Shown here piece after piece: positions 1 through 5,687 of a stretch of 6,114 bases of DNA. The notes beneath the pieces were generated by a model, which made no database searches, was not told the DNA's origin, and worked only from the letters and a program-made list of their open reading frames with translations. The DNA lies in contig CAIYAN010000360.1 in assembly GCA_903924185.1 (NCBI GenBank), positions 1-6,114 of the forward strand, in the 5' to 3' direction. Within the stretch, counting starts at the first letter, position 1; every line of letters starts with the position of its first letter. This stretch comes from an uncultured Opitutia bacterium (lineage in GTDB: Bacteria; Verrucomicrobiota; Verrucomicrobiia; Opitutales; UBA953). The position numbers were made by a program, and so were the translations under genes.

Positions 1-204
1 AAGATTAAGTCCGAGGACTGGAATGACTATCGTATCGTCGCTCAGGGCGGCCACCTGCAGCACTTCATCAACGGCGTCCAGACCATCGACGTCACCGATG
101 AAACCGCGATCGGCGCCAAGAAGGGCATCCTCGCCCTCCAGCTCCATGCCGGCCCTGCGATGGTGGTCCAGTTCAAGGACCTCGTCCTGAAGGAAACCAA
201 GTAA
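1..204 (+). CDS. 3-keto-disaccharide hydrolase (DUF1080 family), 3' end only
   Basis: The first 67 codons in frame 1 are the C-terminal end of a protein whose start lies before the window; the stop is TAA at 202-204. The residues read like the last strands of the DUF1080 (PF06439) jelly-roll: a WNDYRIVAQG strand, then QHFINGVQTID (the typical 'h.iNGv.t.d' turn), then GILALQLHAGP and a closing VQFKDLVLKE strand. Members of this family have been characterised as hydrolases of 3-keto-glycosides and resemble lectin/glucanase folds; many are secreted. The upstream part, including any signal peptide and most substrate-binding residues, cannot be seen. The next gene encodes a ThuA-like protein, a frequent companion in Verrucomicrobia and Planctomycetes, which supports a carbohydrate role. 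The family assignment is fairly sure; the exact substrate is not. Confidence 0.86.
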   Translation, partial: KIKSEDWNDYRIVAQGGHLQHFINGVQTIDVTDETAIGAKKGILALQLHAGPAMVVQFKDLVLKETK

Positions 205-225
205 GCCTCACCCAGCGCTTACCCT

Positions 226-264
226 AAGGCCGCAGGATGTATATCTCTGCGGCCTTTCTTTTTA
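226..264 (+). terminator. Rho-independent terminator after the DUF1080 gene
   Basis: A perfect 10-bp stem, AAGGCCGCAG (226-235) with CTGCGGCCTT (247-256), encloses an 11-nt loop and is followed by a T-rich tract (254-263). It starts 22 bases after the DUF1080 stop. It also ends only about 12 bases before the ATG of the next gene, so it may act as a partial terminator or attenuator rather than an absolute stop. Confidence 0.85.
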
Positions 265-276
265 CTAAACAGACCT

Positions 277-1278
277 ATGAACAAAACCCTCCTCCTCAGC
301 GTCCTTGCCCTTTGCGGCAGCCTCGCCAGCGTGCAGGCCGAAGAAAAGAAGAACGTGCTCATGATTGCCGGGCGTCCTAGCCACGGCCCTGGTGAGCACG
401 AACACAACGCGGGCATCCAGCTCTTAGCGGCTGGCCTCCAGCAAGGTGCCGCTGACCGCGTGACCGTCACCGTCAGCCTCGGCGGCAAATGGCCCTCTGA
501 TGACGACGTCGCCAAGGCCGACACGATTGTCATTTATTCTGACGGTGGCGGCGGGCATCCCGCCCTCCCGCACCTCGACCAGCTCGCCAAGAAGATGGCC
601 GCTGGTTGTGGCTTCGTGTGCTTACACTACGCCGTCGAGCCTGCCTATGAAAAGGCTGGTTGGCTCAGCGCGGACGGCCAGCCCGTGTCGGTCGCGCCGC
701 CTGGACGTTCTTCAACGGGGAAGGGTGCCAAGGAGTTCAAGGACTGGCTCGGCGGTTACTTCGAGCAGCACTGGTCGGTCAACCCCCACTGGCTGGCGGA
801 CTTCAAGTCCTTGCCCAACCATCCGGTGAGCCGCGGCGTGAAGCCCTTTGCGACGGTCGACGAATGGTATTTCAATATGCGTTTCCGTGACGGCATGGAA
901 GGTGTGACGCCGATCCTCGCCGCGCTGGCCCCGGAGAATACCATGAAGCGCGGGATGGGTACGCACAACGGCAACCCCGACGTGCAAAAGCTCGTCCTCG
1001 AGGAGAAGAAGCCGCAGGTTGTCGCTTGGGCGGTCGAGCGTAAAGATGGTGGCCGTGGTTTCGGCTTCACGGGCGGACATTTCCATAAAGGTTGGGCCAA
1101 CGACAACCAGCGTACCCTCGTGCTGAATGCCATTGCCTGGACCGCGAAGGCCGAGGTGCCGACCGCCGGGATTGCGACTAAGTTCACGGACGAGCAGCTC
1201 GCCGCGAATCAGGATCCCAAGGGCCGCAAGCCCGCCACCCCAGCGCCGAAGCCCGCGGGCACGCCGGCCGCGAAGTAA
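277..1278 (+). CDS. Exported ThuA-like domain protein
   Basis: The product is 333 aa. Residues 1-21 form a signal peptide: a Lys near the start, a Leu/Ala-rich core, and a likely cut after VQA (residue 21), so the protein probably acts in the periplasm or at the surface. From about residue 26 to 290 it matches the ThuA-like family (PF06283, a class I glutamine-amidotransferase-like fold linked to trehalose and other sugar use). Visible landmarks are AGRPSHGPGEHEHNAG (31-46), YSDGGGGHP (87-95), VCLHYAVE (114-121), GGYFEQHWSVNPHW (159-172), a DEWYF segment near 195 and GFTGGHFHKGW (263-273). Residues about 303-333 are a low-complexity Pro/Ala/Lys tail. A stretch at about 123-148 looks like an insertion compared with relatives I remember. 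The ATG at 277 is chosen because it gives an intact signal peptide; no Shine-Dalgarno is visible. It follows a DUF1080 gene, which fits secreted carbohydrate processing. No substrate can be named. Confidence 0.88.
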   Translation: MNKTLLLSVLALCGSLASVQAEEKKNVLMIAGRPSHGPGEHEHNAGIQLLAAGLQQGAADRVTVTVSLGGKWPSDDDVAKADTIVIYSDGGGGHPALPHLDQLAKKMAAGCGFVCLHYAVEPAYEKAGWLSADGQPVSVAPPGRSSTGKGAKEFKDWLGGYFEQHWSVNPHWLADFKSLPNHPVSRGVKPFATVDEWYFNMRFRDGMEGVTPILAALAPENTMKRGMGTHNGNPDVQKLVLEEKKPQVVAWAVERKDGGRGFGFTGGHFHKGWANDNQRTLVLNAIAWTAKAEVPTAGIATKFTDEQLAANQDPKGRKPATPAPKPAGTPAAK

Positions 1279-1300
1279 GTCTGCGGCGAGAGGTTATCTT

Positions 1301-1328
1301 AGGCCGGAGGTTCGCCTCCGGCCTTTTT
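1301..1328 (+). terminator. Rho-independent terminator after the ThuA-like gene
   Basis: A perfect 10-bp GC-rich stem, AGGCCGGAGG (1301-1310) with CCTCCGGCCT (1315-1324), is closed by a TTCG tetraloop and followed by a T-run beginning in the stem (1324-1328, then GTTG). It lies 22 bases after the stop at 1278. This is a textbook intrinsic terminator on the plus strand. Confidence 0.93.
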
Positions 1329-1388
1329 GTTGTCCGAGAAAAGCGTTGGGCGGTTTGACCTTGGCCTGCGGGCGTGGAACTTGCCCGT

Positions 1389-2087
1389 ATGTCTAAGTCT
1401 TATGCGATCATCGGCGGTAACAGTGGCATCGGCCTCGCCACCGTGCACCGCCTCTTGGCGGCAGGTCATCACGTATCCGCCGCCGCGCGCAACGCCGGCC
1501 CGCTGGCCGAACTCGGCGTCTCCGTGCAGCCCTTCGACGCCCTCGGGCCCACGCCGCTCGTTTGGCCCGAGAAACTCGACGGGCTCGTCTACTGTCCCGG
1601 CACGATCGCCTTGAAGCCCTTTCACCGCCTCACCGAGGAAGACTTTCTCCGCGACTACCGCGTCAACGTTCTCGGTGCCATCGCCGCGCTCCAGTCGGCA
1701 TTGCCTGCGCTCAAGGCTTCGGGCAGCGCCTCCGTCGTCCTCTTTTCGACGGTGGCCGTGGCCCAAGGCATGCCCATGCATGCGAGCATCGCTTCCGCGA
1801 AGGGCGCCACCGAAGGCCTCACCCGCAGCCTCGCCGCCGAGTGGGCTCCGCTCATCCGCGTGAACGCGGTGGCCCCGTCGTTGACCGATACGCCTTTAGC
1901 TGGGCCCTTGTTAAATTCCGAGCTAAAGAAGGAAGCCGCTGGTAAACGTCACCCCTTACAGCGGGTCGGTTCGGCGGACGAGATGGCGGCGCTCGTCGAA
2001 CATCTCCTTAGCGACCACGCGCGTTTCATGACCGGACAAGTCTTACGGATTGATGGCGGCCTGTCGTCGGTTCGGACATTTACCTGA
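1389..2087 (+). CDS. SDR-family oxidoreductase-like protein lacking the canonical Tyr
   Basis: The product is 232 aa, the usual size of a classical short-chain dehydrogenase/reductase. The N-terminal Rossmann motif is GGNSGIG (9-15), a variant of TGxxxGIG that should bind NAD(P). The region usually reading NNAG is LVYCPG (66-71). N93 in RVNVLG fits the structural Asn of the SDR tetrad, and K138 fits the catalytic Lys. The Tyr of YxxxK, expected at 134, is Ile (HASIASAK), and the usual Ser position aligns to T121, with S120 next to it. The C-terminal half has the SDR signature RVNAVAPSLTDTPLA (157-171) and GQVLRIDGG near 216-224. ATG 1389 is preferred over an in-frame GTG at 1374 because it puts the nucleotide motif at the normal distance from the start; no Shine-Dalgarno is seen at either. 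It stands alone between a terminator and a convergent operon, so context does not show its substrate. Confidence 0.88.
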   Translation: MSKSYAIIGGNSGIGLATVHRLLAAGHHVSAAARNAGPLAELGVSVQPFDALGPTPLVWPEKLDGLVYCPGTIALKPFHRLTEEDFLRDYRVNVLGAIAALQSALPALKASGSASVVLFSTVAVAQGMPMHASIASAKGATEGLTRSLAAEWAPLIRVNAVAPSLTDTPLAGPLLNSELKKEAAGKRHPLQRVGSADEMAALVEHLLSDHARFMTGQVLRIDGGLSSVRTFT

Positions 2088-2091
2088 CAAC

Positions 2092-2119
2092 AAAAAACCC
2101 GGCCCCTGGTGAGGCCGGG
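2092..2119 (-). terminator. Rho-independent terminator of the pdhABC operon
   Basis: Read on the minus strand, the stem CCCGGCC (2119-2113) / GGCCGGG (2104-2098), with an 8-nt loop, is followed directly by six T (2097-2092). It lies 22 bases beyond the pdhC stop. On the plus strand the hairpin is not followed by a T-run, so the convergent SDR gene, which stops at 2087, has no intrinsic terminator of its own here. Confidence 0.85.
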
Positions 2120-2140
2120 CCTTGGTCGGCTCCGGAGCGG

Positions 2141-3421
2141 TTAGATCAGGATGAGCGTGGGCTCTTCCAGGATCTGCTTGAGCGCCTGGAGGAACTGAGC
2201 GCCGTTGGCGCCGTCGACCACGCGGTGGTCGCCCGAAAGGCCGATTACCATGCGGTGACCCATCACGATGCGGTCGTTGGCGTCGATCACTGGCTTTTTG
2301 ATCGTCGCACCCACGGAGAGGATCGCGGCGTTCGGCACATTGATGATGCCGAAGAAGCCCGTCACGCCGTACATGCCGAGGTTGGTCACGGTGAAGGTCG
2401 AGCCAGACATCTCCGCGGGAGACAGCTTCTTGGAGCGCGCCTTGCCGATGAGTGTCTTGGCGTCAGTGGCGATGTCACGGAGCGACTTCGCATGGGCGTC
2501 GCGGATGACGGGGGTCACGAGGCCATCTTCGAGGGCCACGCCGAAGGACAGGTGGACTGCGGAATGCTGGCGGATGCTCGTGCCGGCCCAAGAAGCGTTC
2601 ACGGTGGGCACGCGGCGGAGCGCTTCAGCGGAAGCCTTCAGGATGAAGTCATTGACCGAAAGCTTGAGAGCGGTTTCGCCCCCTTGTTCGGCGAGGCGCT
2701 TGTTCAGCGTTTCGCGTAAGCCCATGAGCGAAGCGGCATCGACTTCGACCTCGAGGTAGAAGTGCGGCACCGTGTTCTTGGATTCCAAGAGACGACGAGC
2801 GATGGTCGCGCGCATACCGCCAACAGGGATATCGGCGTCGGGCTGGATGCCCTTTCCGTCGGCGGGCGGAGCCACGGCGACATTGATGGGGCCACTCGGT
2901 GCGGCGGACACGTGAGCGGAAGCGGCGGCGGCGATGTCGCGGGCGACCACGCGACCACCCGGGCCGGTACCAGTGAGGGTAGCGACGTTGAGGGCGGCCT
3001 TCTCGGCCATGCGACGTGCGTAAGGCGAGGCGCTGGTGCGGCTCGCGTCGGATTGCGGAGCGGGCGCGGCGTTGGCGGCCGGGGCGGCGGGCACGCACGG
3101 GATGCCCGTCGTTTCAGGGATGGGTGCCTTGGCGGAAGCCTTCGGCGCGGCGGGTTTGCCCTTGGGGTCGGGGGCGGTTTCCCCGGCCTTGCCGATGGCG
3201 CAGATCGGGTCACCGACCGGGAGCTGGGAGCCCGCCGGGGCGTAGATCTTCAGCACCGTGCCGGGCACCGTGCAGGAAAGCTCCATCGTCGCTTTGTCTG
3301 TTTCGACTTCCGCGAGGATGTCACCGAAGGCGACCTTCTGGCCTTCTTTGATATTCCATTTCACCAAGGTACCGACCGACATCGTGTCGGACAACTTGGG
3401 CATATCGATAATTTCAGCCAT
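2141..3421 (-). CDS. pdhC: Pyruvate dehydrogenase E2, dihydrolipoamide acetyltransferase
   Basis: The product is 426 aa. E2 forms the core of the pyruvate dehydrogenase complex and moves the acetyl group from lipoamide to CoA in the cytoplasm. Domains in order: one lipoyl domain (about 1-78) with the lipoylated lysine in ETDKATM (K43); a flexible Ala/Pro linker (about 80-130); an E1/E3-binding domain (about 132-165, SPYARRMAEKAALNV then GTGPGGRV); a short second Ala/Pro linker; and the acetyltransferase domain (about 196-426) with VPHFYLEVEVD near 218-228 and the catalytic GDHRVVDGA, H399 and D403. A single lipoyl domain and 400-450 aa match the alphaproteobacterial/mitochondrial type of E2. 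It is the last gene of the operon, 21 bases after pdhB, with no Shine-Dalgarno in the gap. The partner genes favour pyruvate over branched-chain or 2-oxoglutarate dehydrogenase. Confidence 0.95.
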   Translation of the reverse strand: MAEIIDMPKLSDTMSVGTLVKWNIKEGQKVAFGDILAEVETDKATMELSCTVPGTVLKIYAPAGSQLPVGDPICAIGKAGETAPDPKGKPAAPKASAKAPIPETTGIPCVPAAPAANAAPAPQSDASRTSASPYARRMAEKAALNVATLTGTGPGGRVVARDIAAAASAHVSAAPSGPINVAVAPPADGKGIQPDADIPVGGMRATIARRLLESKNTVPHFYLEVEVDAASLMGLRETLNKRLAEQGGETALKLSVNDFILKASAEALRRVPTVNASWAGTSIRQHSAVHLSFGVALEDGLVTPVIRDAHAKSLRDIATDAKTLIGKARSKKLSPAEMSGSTFTVTNLGMYGVTGFFGIINVPNAAILSVGATIKKPVIDANDRIVMGHRMVIGLSGDHRVVDGANGAQFLQALKQILEEPTLILI

Positions 3422-3442
3422 CGTAGTTAAAAGGGTGGGGGC

Positions 3443-4420
3443 TTAGGCGAGGACCTTGAGGGCGGCGGCAACGACGCGCGCGGCGTGGGGGAGCTGCTCG
3501 TCCTCCATGCGCTTGCAGTAAATCTGCGGGGCATCGATGGAAGACACGCGGCCGATGGGCGCATCGAGGTCATCGAAGGCCTTGGCTTGAATAATGTAGG
3601 CCACCTGGGCGTCGACGCCGCAGAAAGGCTTATTCTCTTCGACGAGCAAGGCGCGGTGCGTCTTGCGAACCGAGGCGAGGATGGTCTCCTCGTCGAGCGG
3701 GCGGATGGAGCGGAGGTCAACGACTTCAACGCTGACGCCATGTTCCTTCTCCAGGATCTCGGCGGCCTTGAGGGAAGTGATGACCGCGCGGCCGTGGGCC
3801 ACGATAGTGAGGTCGGTGCCAACACGCTTTACGTCAGCGACGCCGAGCGGGACGATGTAATCCTCATCGGGCACCTCGCCCTTATCGTTATAAAGGATGG
3901 TGTTCTCCATCACGTATACCGGGTCGTTATCGCGGATGGCGGCCTTCATGAGGCCCTTGGCGTCGTAAGGGGTAGCGGGGCAGACCACCTTGATGCCTGG
4001 GTGGGAGGCCAAAATGGCTTCGGGCGTGTGGGAGTGGGTGGCGCCGACGTTGGTGCCGCCGTTGGCGGGACCGCGGATGACAATCGGGCAATTGATGAGG
4101 CCGCCGGACATGTAGCGGATGTTGCCGGCGTTGTTCACGATTTGGTCGAACGCCACGTAGGAGAAGGACCAGAACATCAGTTCCATCACTGGGCGGATGC
4201 CGAGCATGGAGGCGCCGATGCCGAGGCCGATGAAGCCTGCTTCGGAAATCGGGGTATCGACGACGCGCTTGGGGCCGAACTCTTTGAGGAGCCCTTCGGT
4301 CACCTTGTAGGCGCCGTTGAACTGCGCGACTTCTTCGCCCATGACGACGACGTTCTCGTCGCGCTGGAGCTCTTCGCGCATCGCGGCGCGGAGCGCCTCG
4401 CGGTAGGTAATGACAGCCAT
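3443..4420 (-). CDS. pdhB: Pyruvate dehydrogenase E1 component, beta subunit
   Basis: The product is 325 aa, the normal length for a stand-alone E1-beta. It pairs with E1-alpha in an alpha2beta2 tetramer that decarboxylates pyruvate using thiamine diphosphate and passes the acetyl group to the lipoyl arm of E2. Visible landmarks: MGEEVAQFNGAYKVTEGLL (27-45); DTPISEAGF (55-63), with E60 as the glutamate expected to activate the cofactor; YMSGG (103-107); GATHSHTPEA (126-135) with the active-site histidines; and VVDLRSIRPLDEETI (233-247) of the transketolase C-terminal domain. The GAYKV stretch and length favour the pyruvate type over acetoin or branched-chain enzymes. It is preceded by pdhA with a 20-base gap and followed by pdhC with a 21-base gap. 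The leader before its ATG is pyrimidine-rich and contains no Shine-Dalgarno. Confidence 0.95.
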   Translation of the reverse strand: MAVITYREALRAAMREELQRDENVVVMGEEVAQFNGAYKVTEGLLKEFGPKRVVDTPISEAGFIGLGIGASMLGIRPVMELMFWSFSYVAFDQIVNNAGNIRYMSGGLINCPIVIRGPANGGTNVGATHSHTPEAILASHPGIKVVCPATPYDAKGLMKAAIRDNDPVYVMENTILYNDKGEVPDEDYIVPLGVADVKRVGTDLTIVAHGRAVITSLKAAEILEKEHGVSVEVVDLRSIRPLDEETILASVRKTHRALLVEENKPFCGVDAQVAYIIQAKAFDDLDAPIGRVSSIDAPQIYCKRMEDEQLPHAARVVAAALKVLA

Positions 4421-4440
4421 GAAAAAAGTCGGGTAAGGGG

Positions 4441-5547
4441 TTATTCGAAGATGATCGTACCGCGGCTCGTCGAATTCGGCCCGCGATTATCTTCTTCCCA
4501 ATAGATGTGCTTGGTGATGTCGGCGACCGTGGGGTCGGGCGATTCCTCGGCGAAGACCGCGGCCACATCCGCCTCAGCCATGGCAGCCTCGTTGATGGCA
4601 TCGCGGGTGGCGGGCGTCAGCACGCCTTCGGCGAGCAATTCGTTTTCGAAGAGGAGAACGGGGTCCTTATTTTCGCGGTATCCCTTGATCTCTTCCTTAT
4701 CGCGGTACGTCTTGTCGGGGTCGGCCATCGAGTGGCCGAAGTAACGGTAGGTAAAGATCTCGAGCACCGTCGGCTTAGATTCCTCGTGGGCGCGTTTGAC
4801 GGCCGCATCGGTTTTGGCGCGGACTTCATACACGTCGTGGCCGTTGATGACATCCCAGGCCATGCCGTAACCCTCGGCGCGCTTCGCCAAGCAACCCGGG
4901 TGGGCGGTGGAGCGTTCTTGGGAGGTGCCCATCGAGTAACCGTTGTTCTCGATGACGAAAATCATGGGTAGGTCCCAGAGGGCCGCCAGGTTGTAGGCTT
5001 CATGGACGGCGCCTTGGTTGACCGCGCCGTCGCCCATGTAGGCGAGGCAGCAGCCCTTCAGGCCCTTATACTTAACGGCGTAGGCGAGGCCGGTGCCGAG
5101 GGGCGCTTGGCCGCCGACGATGCCGTGGCCACCCCAGTAGTTCTTGTCGGGGGCGAAGTAGTGCATCGAGCCACCCTTACCTTGGGAGCAGCCCGTGACC
5201 TTACCGGTCAGCTCGGCCATGCACTCATTCATACTCATCCCGACCATGAGGCCGTGACCGTGGTCCCGGTAGCCCGTGATGATATGGTCGTGCTTACCGA
5301 GGAGGGAGATTGTGCCAGCGGCGACGGCCTCTTGGCCGACATACAAGTGCAGAAACCCCCCAATTTTGCCCTGCTGGTAAGTGCGAATGCAGCGTTGCTC
5401 GAAATGGCGGATACGTGCCATTTTGGTGTAGAGCGCCACCTTCTCGGCCTTGGAGAGGGCCGCGTTGACGGGGTGTTTAGCGAATTCTGAAGGACCGGCA
5501 GGCTTCTTCAGGGATTCCGGATGGGTGAGGACAGCGGGCTTGGCCAC
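4441..5547 (-). CDS. pdhA: Pyruvate dehydrogenase E1 component, alpha subunit
   Basis: The product is 368 aa. It binds thiamine diphosphate and, with PdhB, carries out the first step of pyruvate to acetyl-CoA conversion. Landmarks: RHFEQRC (47-53); HLYVGQEAVAAG (67-78); TGYRDHGHGL (91-100); QGKGGSMH (122-129); the cofactor motif MGDGAVNQGA (171-180) ending about 27 residues later in ENNGYSMG (200-207); and the active-site loop YRYFGHSMADP (267-277) with H272 and S273, the latter being the residue phosphorylated in mitochondrial enzymes. The start is a GTG at 5547-5545: no ATG lies between it and an upstream in-frame stop, and the next internal Met (43) would remove part of the core. There is a basic, Pro-rich N-terminal lead of about 30 residues and a polar tail of about 18 residues after the last conserved helix. 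It is the first gene of pdhABC and is divergent from the HPr gene. Confidence 0.95.
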   Translation of the reverse strand: MAKPAVLTHPESLKKPAGPSEFAKHPVNAALSKAEKVALYTKMARIRHFEQRCIRTYQQGKIGGFLHLYVGQEAVAAGTISLLGKHDHIITGYRDHGHGLMVGMSMNECMAELTGKVTGCSQGKGGSMHYFAPDKNYWGGHGIVGGQAPLGTGLAYAVKYKGLKGCCLAYMGDGAVNQGAVHEAYNLAALWDLPMIFVIENNGYSMGTSQERSTAHPGCLAKRAEGYGMAWDVINGHDVYEVRAKTDAAVKRAHEESKPTVLEIFTYRYFGHSMADPDKTYRDKEEIKGYRENKDPVLLFENELLAEGVLTPATRDAINEAAMAEADVAAVFAEESPDPTVADITKHIYWEEDNRGPNSTSRGTIIFE

Positions 5548-5587
5548 GGTAGTTCGTTTGGGACGATTGGAGGGGTCTAGCGGGGAA

Positions 5588-5626
5588 GGTCAAGCGAACC
5601 CTCCGGTCGGGGGATTTGCCTTGACC
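5588..5626. repeat. Imperfect inverted repeat between pdhA and HPr
   Basis: GGTCAAGCGAA (5588-5598) and TTGCCTTGACC (5616-5626) are inverted copies matching at 9 of 11 positions, with seven consecutive matches at the outer ends, separated by 17 bases. The arms contain the two outward-facing TTGACC hexamers. The repeat could be just two back-to-back -35 elements or an operator for a dimeric regulator covering both promoters. Confidence 0.6.
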
Positions 5627-5629
5627 GAG

Positions 5630-5641
5630 GGGGGTACCCCC
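5630..5641. repeat. Perfect GC palindrome GGGGGTACCCCC
   Basis: A 12-bp perfect palindrome with no spacer lies 46 bases before the HPr start and next to the right arm of the larger inverted repeat. With no loop it is unlikely to fold as an RNA hairpin, so a DNA-level role (protein binding) or chance in GC-rich sequence are the options. Confidence 0.5.
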
Positions 5642-5687
5642 TCCCTTTTCTCTTTAATCGCCTAAAACGGCGAAAAGACCCCTTTCT

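Larger units (their letters stand above)
5548..5687. promoter_or_regulatory. Divergent pdhA / HPr control region
   Basis: These 140 bases lie between the divergent starts of pdhA (GTG 5547) and the HPr gene (ATG 5688) and must hold both promoters unless one gene is served from farther away. On the minus strand TTGACC (5593-5588) is followed after 16 bases by TCCAAT (5571-5566), an acceptable -35/-10 pair that would start pdhA about 10 bases before its GTG. On the plus strand a second TTGACC (5621-5626) points to the HPr gene, but the best -10-like hexamer, TTTAAT (5653-5658), is 26 bases away, too far for a standard promoter. A small hairpin (TCGCC 5658-5662 with GGCGA 5669-5673) sits in the HPr leader. 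That this holds promoters is likely; the exact boxes are guesses. Confidence 0.5.

Noticed and set aside
756..1187. Minus-strand frames inside the ThuA-like gene
   Set aside because: They lie wholly within a convincing gene and show no family features.
1301..1328. A shared repeat family formed by the GGCC-cored hairpins at 226, 1301 and 2098
   Set aside because: The stems differ apart from the GGCC core, and each sits at a gene end with a T-run on the expected strand, so they are independent terminators rather than a mobile repeat.
1374..1388. GTG at 1374 as an alternative SDR start
   Set aside because: It adds only five residues ahead of the nucleotide-binding strand and has no better leader; the ATG at 1389 gives the normal SDR N-terminus.
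2129..2138. GCTCCGGAGC palindrome just past the pdhC stop
   Set aside because: At 10 bp with no loop it is expected by chance in GC-rich DNA, and the real terminator with a T-run lies just beyond it.
2762..3430. 222-codon plus-strand frame antisense to pdhC
   Set aside because: It mirrors the Ala/Pro linker and lipoyl domain of PdhC, giving a Gly/Arg-rich low-complexity product with no domain and no start signal.
3485..4504. 339-codon plus-strand open frame covering almost all of pdhB
   Set aside because: It is exactly antisense to a clearly conserved gene; the codon pattern of GC-rich pdhB leaves the opposite frame open, and the product (Gly/Val/Asp/His-rich) has no recognisable domain.
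5002..5490. 162-codon plus-strand frame antisense to pdhA
   Set aside because: It is a shadow of the conserved E1-alpha coding sequence, with no independent evidence of expression.
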